Source: Flavobacterium sp. HSC-32F16 (GTDB lineage: Bacteria > Bacteroidota > Bacteroidia > Flavobacteriales > Flavobacteriaceae). Taken from it: a stretch of DNA of 64,000 nt. This document shows, piece by piece, positions 46,153 through 54,268 of the stretch. Within the stretch, counting starts at the first letter, position 1, and each line of letters opens with the position of its first letter. A program made the position numbers and the translations under genes. The stretch is from contig NZ_JALKAC010000001.1 of assembly GCF_024171645.1 (NCBI RefSeq), positions 1,364,001-1,428,000 on the forward strand, given 5' to 3'. The notes beneath the pieces are model-generated. The model saw only the letters and a program-made list of their open reading frames with translations. It was not told where the DNA came from and searched no databases.

Positions 46153-46229
46153 GGTTCAAAGGTTCAGAGAAGCAAAGGTTCAAGGGTTTATATTTTCACG
46201 CAAAGTTTTTTGCTTTGTTTCTTTGAACC
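46153..46229 (+). repeat. GGTTCAAA octamer array
   Basis: GGTTCAAA, GGTTCAGA, GAAGCAAA, GGTTCAAG and GGTTTATA begin at 46153, 46161, 46169, 46177 and 46185, exactly 8 bases apart. An inverted TTTGAACC at 46222-46229 closes the region. A second flavour of octamer array beside the CTAAG type. Confidence 0.65.
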
Positions 46230-46294
46230 TTAAAAAGAAAAATCCAAAAAACCAATTATTTCGTATCTAAGGAAAAACCCAATTAAATTTAACT

Positions 46295-46822
46295 ATGAAA
46301 TCAAAATTTATTGCCATTGCTCTTTTATTATCGCTGTCACTAACTTCTTGTGATGCTGTAGATGACCTATTGAGTTTTAGTATTTCTAATGAAGCTTCAA
46401 TAAAAATTAAGAGTTCATCACCTATTAACCTGCCTTCGGAAATTATCACTCCTGATGTTACAACTAATTCTTCAGCAGAATTTAAAAACAATAAAACTAA
46501 GGCCAGTCTGGTAAAAGATGTAAAAATAAGATCGCTTAAATTGACTATTTCTGATCCATCTGACAAAACATTTACATTCTTAAAATCAGTTCATTTGTAT
46601 ATCTCTACAACAGATTCTGATGAAATACAATTGGCTTATCAGGATAATATTAATTCATCAAGCAGCACAATTGATTTGGTTTGCACCGATGCAAGATTAG
46701 ATCAATACATTAAAGCAGACAGCTACAAAATAAGAACTCAGGTTACCCTAAAAGAAACGCTTACAAAAGATGTAACGGTTAAAGCAAACATGAACTTTAG
46801 AGTTACTGCTGATCCGTTTTAA
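46295..46822 (+). CDS. Lipoprotein of unknown function
   Basis: 175 residues; signal peptide and lipobox LSLTSC (C19) followed by an acidic DAVDDLLSF segment. The mature part is rich in Ser, Thr, Lys and beta-branched residues and looks like a beta-sandwich (VKIRSLKLTISDPSD, FLKSVHLYIS, ITKADSYKIR-like strands). No domain is recognised. It stands alone; an octamer array begins two bases after the stop codon and a terminator follows. Confidence 0.8.
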   Translation: MKSKFIAIALLLSLSLTSCDAVDDLLSFSISNEASIKIKSSSPINLPSEIITPDVTTNSSAEFKNNKTKASLVKDVKIRSLKLTISDPSDKTFTFLKSVHLYISTTDSDEIQLAYQDNINSSSSTIDLVCTDARLDQYIKADSYKIRTQVTLKETLTKDVTVKANMNFRVTADPF

Positions 46823-46823
46823 A

Positions 46824-46863
46824 CTAAGAGGCTAAGAGGATAAGTTTTTAAGGTGCTAAGTTT
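46824..46863 (+). repeat. CTAAGnnn octamer array, 5 units
   Basis: CTAAGAGG, CTAAGAGG, ATAAGTTT, TTAAGGTG and CTAAGTTT begin at 46824, 46832, 46840, 46848 and 46856: exact 8-base period, starting two bases after the lipoprotein stop codon. Confidence 0.8.
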
Positions 46864-46882
46864 TTTAATAAGCACTGGTATA

Positions 46883-46918
46883 AAAAAGGAGGTTCTGAAA
46901 AATTAGAACCTCCTTTTT
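46883..46918 (+). terminator. Terminator between convergent genes
   Basis: AAAAAGGAGGTTCT (46883-46896) pairs perfectly with AGAACCTCCTTTTT (46905-46918). A/T runs on both sides let it act in both directions. Confidence 0.9.
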
Positions 46919-46944
46919 ATGTATATATATTCTCAAAATAAAAT

Positions 46945-46992
46945 CCTAGAGTCTCAGTAACTTAGAATATCAGAACCTTAGTATCTAAAAAA
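46945..46992 (-). repeat. CTAAGnnn octamer array, 6 units
   Basis: On the + strand CCTAG, CTCAG, CTTAG, ATCAG, CTTAG and CTAAA begin at 46945, 46953, 46961, 46969, 46977 and 46985, exactly 8 bases apart, ending one base before the stop codon of the minus-strand gene. Read from that gene the unit is CTAAG/CTGAG. Confidence 0.75.
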
Positions 46993-47700
46993 CTACTCTT
47001 TCGTAACAATGATAGAAGCTTTAAATCCAGCTGCCAGGTTATCCCAATAATCAGTAGTTACCAGTTGGCCTTTATCATCATAAACCTGAATTTCGGCAGT
47101 ATTTCCGCCCAGAGTACCAATATTCAAAGCTTCAAAATCTAATTTATTAAAACCGTTGGCAAGATTAATTTTTACTTGTTTAAAGTTTGCATCTAGTAAT
47201 ATCTGATTTGCCACTACAACATCATTAGAAGAAACTTTTACCAAATCGCCGTCGATTGCTCCAAAGTCACGGAATTTTACAATAAAATATTCTGATTGAG
47301 TTTTAAAATCTCCAAGAGAAATATTCTTTTTGACCAATGTTCCTCTGCCTTCTCTTAAACCGGCATCTTTTAAAGCCTTATCCAAATCTTTCTCCATTTT
47401 ATCTACATACTGATCTCCCGGATTAGCGAAATCATTTTGCTGATACATAGAAAATTTACTTTTCTCCTCGCCTATTTGAAATTGAGATTTTGGAGTTATA
47501 GTAGTATTATCAAAAACATTTGGTGCTTTTATACTTGGCATATCCGCAGTTTGTGCCTGAGGATCTTTTACCTGCGGGATTGGAGTTTTCTTTTTTGTGC
47601 TAAACTTTGGTGCCGGAATTGGTTTAAATTTTGTACCAAACTCTTGCGCTGAAACTGTGACAGCGGCAAAAAATAATATGAAAAATAAGAGATGCTTCAT
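46993..47700 (-). CDS. Secreted protein of unknown function
   Basis: 235 residues from the ATG at 47700. A signal peptide (MKHLLFFILFFAAVTVSAQ) is followed by a Lys/Pro-rich stretch (FKPIPAPKFSTKKKTPIPQ) and a C-terminal beta-rich domain (about 125-235) with IQVYDDKGQLVTTDYWD near the end. No family is recognised. The longer frame to 47760 puts polar residues ahead of the signal peptide and is rejected. Confidence 0.78.
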   Translation of the reverse strand: MKHLLFFILFFAAVTVSAQEFGTKFKPIPAPKFSTKKKTPIPQVKDPQAQTADMPSIKAPNVFDNTTITPKSQFQIGEEKSKFSMYQQNDFANPGDQYVDKMEKDLDKALKDAGLREGRGTLVKKNISLGDFKTQSEYFIVKFRDFGAIDGDLVKVSSNDVVVANQILLDANFKQVKINLANGFNKLDFEALNIGTLGGNTAEIQVYDDKGQLVTTDYWDNLAAGFKASIIVTKE

Positions 47701-47985
47701 TAAAAAATAGGTTATTGAATCGGCTTTATAATTTTTTATAGAATTCAAGTATAGCTTCACAAAAATAACATAAATAAGTTTGGCGCGACAACTTTAAGAC
47801 TATTATAACAATATATTAGGCTAATTTTTGGAATCAAAAAACCTGCCAAAAAATTAAAGTTAATTAAAACTCTTTAAAAGCTTCCAGTAATAAAATTCTC
47901 CTAAAACCATCTTCACTACTTTGATAGTTAACAACTTATTCTTAACTTCAATACCTAATTTTTTTTATCTTAAAATCAAAAAAAG

Positions 47986-48906
47986 ATGGATTATATCGAC
48001 TATTATAAAACTTTAGATGTTACAAAATCGGCTGCTGAAGCCGAAATTAAAAAAGCATATCGAAAACTGGCCAGAAAATATCATCCCGATTTGAATCCGA
48101 ATGATAAGGAAGCAGAGAAAAAATTCAAAGAAATTAATGAAGCAAACGAGGTTTTAAGTAATCCTGAAAATCGTAAAAAATACGACAAATACGGAAAAGA
48201 CTGGAAACATGCTGATGAATTTGAAAAAGCAGGTTACGACCCAAATCAACAGCAATATTCCAGACAACAAAGCGGCCAACAAGAGGATTTTTCTGGTTTT
48301 GGCGGAGGAGATTTTTCAGGTAGTGATTTCTCTGATTTCTTCAATTCTATGTATGGTTCAGGACGAAGCAGACAAAGCCAGTCAAAATATAGAGGACAGG
48401 ATTTTAATGCTGAACTGCAATTAGATTTAGCTTCGGCATACACTACGCACAAACAAAATTTATCCGTAAATGGTAAAAATATCAGAATTACAATTCCAGC
48501 CGGAGTCGAAAATGGTCAGGTTATCAAAATTCCCGGACATGGCAGCGCTGGCGCAAATGGCGGACCAAATGGTGATTTATATATTACTTTTTTAATCGCC
48601 AATAATTCTGATTTTAAAAGAGAAAGCAATAATTTATATTCTAATGTTGATCTGGATCTTTACACAGCCGTGCTAGGCGGTGAAGTCAGCATTAATACAT
48701 TTGATGGTAAAGTAAAAATTAAAGTATCGCCCGAAACACAAACCGGAACAAAAGTTAAACTAAAAGGAAAAGGTTTTCCTGTTTATAAAAAAGACAATCA
48801 ATTTGGAGATTTGTATGTTACTTACAATCTAAAAATCCCAACCCAATTATCTGAAAAAGAAAAAGAATTGTTTACAGAATTATCTAAACTAAGAAATCAT
48901 GAGTAA
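47986..48906 (+). CDS. DnaJ-class co-chaperone, CbpA-like
   Basis: 306 residues. J domain (1-70) with the HPD motif at 33-35 (RKYHPDLNP), a Gly/Phe/Ser-rich linker (about 85-130) and C-terminal substrate-binding domain (about 135-300; RITIPAGVENGQVIKIPGHG). There is no zinc-binding CxxCxGxG domain, so this is the CbpA (type II) form. It activates DnaK ATPase. The next gene, which overlaps by 8 bases, is its probable modulator. Confidence 0.93.
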   Translation: MDYIDYYKTLDVTKSAAEAEIKKAYRKLARKYHPDLNPNDKEAEKKFKEINEANEVLSNPENRKKYDKYGKDWKHADEFEKAGYDPNQQQYSRQQSGQQEDFSGFGGGDFSGSDFSDFFNSMYGSGRSRQSQSKYRGQDFNAELQLDLASAYTTHKQNLSVNGKNIRITIPAGVENGQVIKIPGHGSAGANGGPNGDLYITFLIANNSDFKRESNNLYSNVDLDLYTAVLGGEVSINTFDGKVKIKVSPETQTGTKVKLKGKGFPVYKKDNQFGDLYVTYNLKIPTQLSEKEKELFTELSKLRNHE

Positions 48907-49204
48907 TAAAAACTTAATCCAAATAAAACAATTTTGTATTTATCACGAAATTGAAAATACTTTTATAAAAGAGCTTAATAGTTATGGTTTAGTAGAAATT
49001 ATTATTGATAAAAATGACGAATATCTTCAGCCGGAACAATTACCTTCTATTGAAAAAATGATTCGTATGCATTATGATCTCAATATTAATATGGAAGGAA
49101 TTGACGCTATTTATCATTTGTTGAATAAAATTGAAGTTTTACAACAGCATTTAACAAACACACAAAACAAACTCAGAATTTACGAGGAAAATCAAACCGA
49201 ATAA
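48899..49204 (+). CDS. CbpM-like chaperone modulator
   Basis: 101 residues with a MerR-like helical N terminus (LIQIKQFCIYHEIENTFIKE) and a C-terminal coiled segment (NKIEVLQQHLTNTQNKLRIYE). It matches the size and pattern of CbpM, which binds the J domain of CbpA and inhibits it. The gene starts within the last codons of the DnaJ-like gene (ATGAGTAA overlap), so the two are translationally coupled. Confidence 0.85.
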   Translation: MSNKNLIQIKQFCIYHEIENTFIKELNSYGLVEIIIDKNDEYLQPEQLPSIEKMIRMHYDLNINMEGIDAIYHLLNKIEVLQQHLTNTQNKLRIYEENQTE

Positions 49205-49366
49205 AACCCGGAAATTACTTTTAAAATATCACAAAAAAGAAAGATTTTCAAAATCATTTCAATGGAATAATTCTCTTTTGCCAGGCATATTTCATAAATT
49301 GCATCGCATTAATTAACCTGAATATGTTTTTTAAAACTGTAAAAACAATTCAAATAAACTCATAAA

Positions 49367-49750
49367 ATGAAAAGAGAAAACATCTTAACAGGATCGCCGT
49401 GGGAAGACAAAATGGGATACTGCCGCGCTGTAAGAATTGGCAATATCATTGAAGTTTCGGGCACTGTAGCAATTGTTGACGGCGATAAAGTAAAAGCTGA
49501 CGATGCTTATGCACAAACCTATAATATAATTGAGCGTGTTGAAAAAGTTTTAGAAGATTTAAATGTTGGAATAAAAGACGTTATCAGAACCCGTATTTTT
49601 ACAACTGATGTTTCTACTTTTGAAGAAGTTGCAAGAGCACACTCTGCTTTTTTTAAAGATGTAAAACCTACAACTGGTTTTTATGAAATCAGTAAATTAG
49701 TTGCTCCTGAATATTTGGTTGAAATTGAATTTACAGCTGTTGTACAGTAA
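49367..49750 (+). CDS. RidA/YjgF-family protein
   Basis: 127 residues, the usual single-domain length. The C-terminal part has VIRTRIFTTDVSTFEEV and EYLVEIEFTAVVQ, where the arginine of IRTR is the conserved residue of RidA-type imine deaminases. The N terminus (SPWEDKMGYCRAVRIGNIIEVSG) fits the branch annotated as YjgF homologues. It may remove reactive enamines, but substrate is not certain. The 160 bases before it show no clear promoter. Confidence 0.9.
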   Translation: MKRENILTGSPWEDKMGYCRAVRIGNIIEVSGTVAIVDGDKVKADDAYAQTYNIIERVEKVLEDLNVGIKDVIRTRIFTTDVSTFEEVARAHSAFFKDVKPTTGFYEISKLVAPEYLVEIEFTAVVQ

Positions 49751-49754
49751 ATAG

Positions 49755-49883
49755 TTTTTTTTGCCACGAATTTTCCGAATTTCCACTAATTTTTTGCCAC
49801 AGATTAAAGGTTTTTAAAAGATTTCTTTTTTATTTTCTTCAATTAAAAAGCATTAATTCATCAAAATTCGTGAAATTCGTGGC
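49755..49883. repeat. GCCACGAATT inverted repeat enclosing a GCCACAGATT copy
   Basis: GCCACGAATTT (49763-49773) is inverted at 49873-49883 (AAATTCGTGGC). Inside lies GCCACAGATTAAAGG (49795-49809), a copy of the other family. It fills the gap between ridA and the CLC gene; no fluoride riboswitch is seen there. Confidence 0.75.
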
Positions 49884-49906
49884 TAGAAAAACATCTCTAA
49901 AAATTA

Positions 49907-51163
49907 ATGGCTTCCCAAACCCAAAAACAAATTCTGCTTTCCATTCCTAAATGGGTTTTAATTTGTGCTTTAACAGGCGTACTTTCAGGATCTGCATCTG
50001 CATTTTTTCTTGTTTCTTTAGAATGGGTTACACAATTTAGAATTCACCACGACTGGATTATCTGGCTTTTGCCTTTCGGCGGATTTTTGGTTGGATTGAG
50101 TTATTACTACTGGGGAGAATCGGTTGTAAAAGGCAACAACTTATTACTTGAAGAATACGAACAGCCTAAAAAAATAATTCCCTTTAAAATGGCGCCTTTG
50201 GTTCTTCTAGGAACCTTAATTACCCATTTATTTGGAGGATCTGCGGGACGCGAAGGTACCGCAGTACAAATGGGAGGAGCAATTGCAGATCAACTCACTA
50301 AGATTTTCAAATTAGACAATGCCGAACGCAGAATCCTGATTATTCTGGGAATCAGTGCGGGCTTTGCTTCCGTTTTTGGAACACCTTTGGCTGGTGCTGT
50401 TTTTGCTCTGGAAATTTTGTATTTCAGTAAAATCAATTTAAAAAGCATTGTACTTTCCTTTTTAGTGGCTTATGCTGCTTATTTTACGGTAGAATTTTGG
50501 GAAATAAAACATACGCACTACAGTATTCCAATTGTTCCTGAACTATGTTCCAGTACCTTATTTTATACCATAATTTTAGGATTATTATCGGGTTTTGCGG
50601 CTTTATTGTTTTCAAGAAGCACTCATTTTTGGGGTTTTCTTTTTTCAAAAACTATAAAATACCCGCCATTACGGCCATTTGTTGGCGGTATTATTTTAGC
50701 AATTGCATTTGCAGGTTTTGGATTCACACAATTCTCTGGTCTTGGCGTTCCTTATATTGTTGACTCATTTAATCACCCAAATGAATGGTACGATTTTCTT
50801 CTTAAAATTCTTTTCACTGGATTTACTTTAGGCGTTGGATTTAAAGGAGGAGAAGTAACTCCGCTATTTTTTATTGGCGCTGCCTTAGGCGGTTCATTAT
50901 TTTACATATTTCCAATGCCAATTGCACTTTTGGCAGGAATGGGATTTGTTGCCGTGTTTTCGGGTGCTACCCACACTCCCATCGCCTGCACTATTATGGG
51001 AATGGAATTATTTGGAATTGAACCGGGAATTTTCATTGCCATTGCATGCACTGTTGCCTACTTTTCATCAGGTTCAGTTGGTATTTATAAATCACAGGTT
51101 GTTAAAGGTGCTAAGTATAAACTATATCAAAAATTCAAGAAAAAAGAATTTCAAAATTTGTGA
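49907..51163 (+). CDS. CLC-family anion transporter, fluoride-antiporter (CLC-F) type
   Basis: 418 residues, about ten to twelve membrane helices. Two of the signature loops depart from ordinary chloride CLCs: VKGNNLLLEEY stands where GSGIP is expected, and GGSAGREGTAVQMG replaces GREGP, with the gating glutamate E116 kept. From memory these two changes mark the CLC-F branch of fluoride/proton antiporters. KGGEVTPLFFIGA and FSGATHTPIA follow as usual. There is no CBS domain. The role would be expulsion of fluoride, though no fluoride riboswitch precedes it. Confidence 0.88.
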   Translation: MASQTQKQILLSIPKWVLICALTGVLSGSASAFFLVSLEWVTQFRIHHDWIIWLLPFGGFLVGLSYYYWGESVVKGNNLLLEEYEQPKKIIPFKMAPLVLLGTLITHLFGGSAGREGTAVQMGGAIADQLTKIFKLDNAERRILIILGISAGFASVFGTPLAGAVFALEILYFSKINLKSIVLSFLVAYAAYFTVEFWEIKHTHYSIPIVPELCSSTLFYTIILGLLSGFAALLFSRSTHFWGFLFSKTIKYPPLRPFVGGIILAIAFAGFGFTQFSGLGVPYIVDSFNHPNEWYDFLLKILFTGFTLGVGFKGGEVTPLFFIGAALGGSLFYIFPMPIALLAGMGFVAVFSGATHTPIACTIMGMELFGIEPGIFIAIACTVAYFSSGSVGIYKSQVVKGAKYKLYQKFKKKEFQNL

Positions 51164-51181
51164 AAATAAATTCCAATTAAT

Positions 51182-51304
51182 CTATAATGTGCCTTTTCTA
51201 CGAAACTTTTTAGCATAGGGATCATAATATTCAAAGGATTGAAATACATTGCTCCAAGATAAATTCGTTCGTACGGAACTTACATTCCAAAAGTAGAAAT
51301 CCGC
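51182..51304 (-). other. Possible remnant of a coding sequence
   Basis: On the minus strand a 40-codon open stretch with no start codon reads ADFYFWNVSSVRTNLSWSNV and ends YYDPYAKKFRRKGTL-stop. The aromatic and basic composition looks protein-like, but no family is recognised and it is stopped upstream by TAA. It lies in the 294-base gap between the CLC gene and nrnA, which also has a CCTTCCGCGAAGG palindrome. Could be chance. Confidence 0.25.
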
Positions 51305-51457
51305 TTAAATCAGTCCTTCCGCGAAGGCGAATCCATGTCACCCGTTGCCGATTTCCAATACAAAACAATTTAATCCCAAAATAAATGAAAACTGAAACTA
51401 AAAACTGCGACTAAAATATTTTCAGCATTACATTAAAAAAATGTAAATTCGCACACT

Positions 51458-52462
51458 ATGAAAATACAAGATATTCAGGCGATTCAATTATTGCTTGCTG
51501 CTCCAAAGAAAATCGTAATAATTCCGCACAGAGGACCAGACGGTGACGCCATGGGTTCTACTTTGGCATTATACCATTTTCTATTAAAAAACAATCATCA
51601 GCCAACGGTGATTGCTCCAAATGATTTTCCGGATTTTTTAGCTTGGTTACCCGGTTCTGAAACTGTAAAAATCTTTGAAAAAGACACTGAAAACTGCACT
51701 AAAATATTAGAAGAAGCCGAGTTAATCTTTACACTTGACTTTAATGCTTTTCACCGAACAGGCGAAATGGAACATACTTTAGTAAAGCTTACTGCTCCAT
51801 TTATCATGATCGATCATCACGAAAAACCTCATGATTACGCTGCTTATACCTATTCTGATCCTTCATATGGATCAACTTGTGAAATGGTTTACAACTTTAT
51901 TTCTTTCTTAAACAAAAAAGAAGATATAGACAAAACCATTGCAACTTGTATTTATACCGGAATTTTAACTGATTCTGGTTCGTTTCGCTTTCCGGGAACT
52001 ACAGGAAACACACACAGAATTATTGCTGAGTTAATTGATTTAGGAGTTGAGAATACGCAAATTCCAGTGTTATTATACGATAACAGTTCATACAGCCGTT
52101 TGCAATTGCTAGGACGTGCACTTCAAAACATGAAAATTTTTGAAGCTCATAAAACCTCTTATACCTCACTTACTCAGGAAGAATTAGATTCTTTTAATTA
52201 TGTAAAGGGTGATACTGAAGGAATTGTAAATTATGGTTTAAGCATACGAGGAATTGTATTTACCGCTATCTTTATCGAAAATAAAGATGAAAAAATCATT
52301 AAAATTTCATTCCGTTCGCAAGGAGGATTTGATGTAAATCAGTTTGCTCGTGATCATTTTAACGGAGGCGGGCATGTGAATGCTGCTGGCGGAAGATCTG
52401 ATACTTCTATGGAAGAAACGCTTAAAAAGTTTGAAGATTTAGTAACGAAACTAAAATTATAA
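51458..52462 (+). CDS. DHH-family oligoribonuclease/pAp phosphatase (NrnA-like)
   Basis: 334 residues. DHH domain (about 15-160) with metal ligands PHRGPDGDAMGS (D28, D30), D94 (TLDFNAF) and D119-H120-H121 (MIDHHEKP); DHHA1 domain near the C terminus with NGGGHVNAAGG. This matches NrnA, which degrades 2-5 nt RNA (nanoRNA) and 3'-phosphoadenosine 5'-phosphate. A -7-like TAAATTCG (51441-51448) lies just upstream. gldI starts 8 bases after the stop codon. Confidence 0.93.
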   Translation: MKIQDIQAIQLLLAAPKKIVIIPHRGPDGDAMGSTLALYHFLLKNNHQPTVIAPNDFPDFLAWLPGSETVKIFEKDTENCTKILEEAELIFTLDFNAFHRTGEMEHTLVKLTAPFIMIDHHEKPHDYAAYTYSDPSYGSTCEMVYNFISFLNKKEDIDKTIATCIYTGILTDSGSFRFPGTTGNTHRIIAELIDLGVENTQIPVLLYDNSSYSRLQLLGRALQNMKIFEAHKTSYTSLTQEELDSFNYVKGDTEGIVNYGLSIRGIVFTAIFIENKDEKIIKISFRSQGGFDVNQFARDHFNGGGHVNAAGGRSDTSMEETLKKFEDLVTKLKL

Positions 52463-52469
52463 AACCAAT

Positions 52470-53132
52470 ATGAACTACTTAAAACTTAGCATTTATTCAC
52501 TGCTTTTTGCAGTTTTATTGGCAGGCTGTAAACACCATGAAGAAGCGCGAAGACCTATTTCGAGAGCTTCGGGTAGTTTTATGAAAAAATCGGCCGATAG
52601 AAATAAAAAGTTAGTGGCCAGCGAAGAAGATGTTATTAAGAAAATCATCAAAAACAATCCGAAAGTAAAATATTACGCTACAAAAAAAGGATATTGGTTT
52701 AGTTATGATGAAAAAAGCGCCACAGAAACCACTGCTCCGCGCAAAGGAGATATTGCTTACTTTAATCTGGAAGTGAAAGATATTGAAGGCAAAATCATTT
52801 ATTCTGAAGCCGATCTTGGTCCGCAGACGTATTATGTAGACAAACAAGACATCATGATGGGACTTCGTGACGGAATTAAGTACATGAAAAAAAATGAAAC
52901 CGTTACGTTCTTGTTTCCTTCTCACATGGCTTATGGTTATCATGGAGACAATAAAAAAATTGGACCTAATCAATCCTTAATCTGTACGGTTACGCTTCGT
53001 AATTTTGTTCCAGATCCGGCTGCTCAAAATGCAGTGGCTGCTCCATCAGCACAAACTCCAAAACCTGCAGCAACAAAGCCTGCAGTGGCAAAACCCGCTG
53101 CTCCGACTAAAAAAGATACATTAAACCCATAA
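52470..53132 (+). CDS. gldI: Gliding motility lipoprotein GldI, FKBP-type
   Basis: 220 residues. Signal peptide and lipobox LLAGC (C20), then KHHEEARRPISRASG and a single FKBP domain (about 80-190; GDIAYFNLEVKD, GLRDGIKYMKKNETVTFLFPS, AYGYHGDNKKIGPNQSL), and an Ala/Pro/Lys-rich tail. GldI is a peptidyl-prolyl isomerase-like lipoprotein needed for gliding and stability of gliding proteins in Flavobacterium johnsoniae. Placement after nrnA and before two further isomerase genes fits the gldI locus as I recall it. Confidence 0.92.
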   Translation: MNYLKLSIYSLLFAVLLAGCKHHEEARRPISRASGSFMKKSADRNKKLVASEEDVIKKIIKNNPKVKYYATKKGYWFSYDEKSATETTAPRKGDIAYFNLEVKDIEGKIIYSEADLGPQTYYVDKQDIMMGLRDGIKYMKKNETVTFLFPSHMAYGYHGDNKKIGPNQSLICTVTLRNFVPDPAAQNAVAAPSAQTPKPAATKPAVAKPAAPTKKDTLNP

Positions 53133-53148
53133 AAAAACATTTTAAGAA

Positions 53149-54222
53149 ATGAAAAAAAGTATTTTAGTATTACTACTTGCCGTTAGCTCATTTTATTCTT
53201 GTAAAGACGAACACAGCAATTTACCTGATGGTTTATATGCTGATATCGAAACTAATAAAGGTCATATTATCGTTGAATTAGATTATAAAAAAGCTCCTGT
53301 AACTGTTGCTAACTTTATAACATTGGCTGAAGGAAAAAACGAGTTTGTTACTGATGAAAGTTTAAAAAATAAACCTTTCTATGATGGCTTAAAATTCCAC
53401 AGAGTTATCGCAGATTTCATGATTCAGTCAGGAGATCCCCTTGGAACTGGTTCTGGAGATACAGGATATAAATTTAAAGATGAATTCTCAGATTTAAAAT
53501 TTGACAAAGCTGGTGTTCTTGCAATGGCAAACAATGGACCCGGAACAAACAGCAGCCAATTTTTTATTACACATGTAGAAACTCCTTGGTTAAACAACAA
53601 ACATACAATTTTTGGTCATGTTGTTGAAAAAGGACAAGAAGTTGTAAATAAAGTCGTTCAGGGTGATAATATCGTATCTGTAAAAATCATCCGAAATGGT
53701 GAAGCTGCTAAAAAATTTGATGCAGTAAAAGTTTTCCATGATTATTTTACTGAAATTGCTAAAGAGAAAAGCAAATTTGCAGGAGTTCAAAAAGAAAAAG
53801 TAGAATATTATGCTTCTATAAAACCAAAAGCAACTAAAACGACAAGTGGTTTAGAATATGTTATTACTGAAAAAGGTGCGGGTAAAACACCGGCAACCGG
53901 AACTCAGGTTTACATTCACTATGCCGGTTTCTTAGAAGACGGAACTTTATTTGATTCAAGTATTGAAGAGGTTAATAAATCTTTTGGGAAATATGATGCA
54001 GCAAGAGCTGAAGCAAAAGGTTATCAGCCAATTCCATTTCAGGCAGGACGTAAAGACGGTCTGATTCCTGGATTTATTGAAGGCATCGAAAAACTTTCTT
54101 TTGGAGACAAAGCAGTTCTTTTCATTCCATCACATTTAGCTTATGGAGAAGCTGGCGCTGGAGGAGTTATTCCGCCAAACGCAAATATTATTTTTGAAGT
54201 TCAATTATTAGAGAAACCGTAA
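53149..54222 (+). CDS. Cyclophilin-FKBP fusion peptidyl-prolyl isomerase, lipoprotein
   Basis: 357 residues. Lipobox YSC (C18) after a short signal peptide. The N-terminal cyclophilin domain (about 28-190) keeps FHRVIADFMIQSGDP and MANNGPGTNSSQFFITH; the C-terminal FKBP domain (about 240-357) keeps VYIHYAGFLEDGTLFDSS and IPSHLAYGEAGAGGVIPPNA. It should assist folding of exported proteins in the periplasm. It begins 16 bases after gldI and is followed by a paralogue with the same domain order. Confidence 0.93.
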   Translation: MKKSILVLLLAVSSFYSCKDEHSNLPDGLYADIETNKGHIIVELDYKKAPVTVANFITLAEGKNEFVTDESLKNKPFYDGLKFHRVIADFMIQSGDPLGTGSGDTGYKFKDEFSDLKFDKAGVLAMANNGPGTNSSQFFITHVETPWLNNKHTIFGHVVEKGQEVVNKVVQGDNIVSVKIIRNGEAAKKFDAVKVFHDYFTEIAKEKSKFAGVQKEKVEYYASIKPKATKTTSGLEYVITEKGAGKTPATGTQVYIHYAGFLEDGTLFDSSIEEVNKSFGKYDAARAEAKGYQPIPFQAGRKDGLIPGFIEGIEKLSFGDKAVLFIPSHLAYGEAGAGGVIPPNANIIFEVQLLEKP

Positions 54223-54268
54223 TTATACTATCCTATAATTACTATCATAGACTTAAATTCTAGATACA

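Noticed and set aside
46295..46566. Antisense frame over the lipoprotein gene
   Set aside because: The + strand frame has a signal peptide and lipobox; the antisense frame has neither and is its shadow.
49751..49906. Fluoride riboswitch before the CLC-F gene
   Set aside because: The segment consists of GCCACGAATT and GCCACAGATT repeats and lacks the GGCGATGG and CTGATGA-type blocks of that riboswitch.
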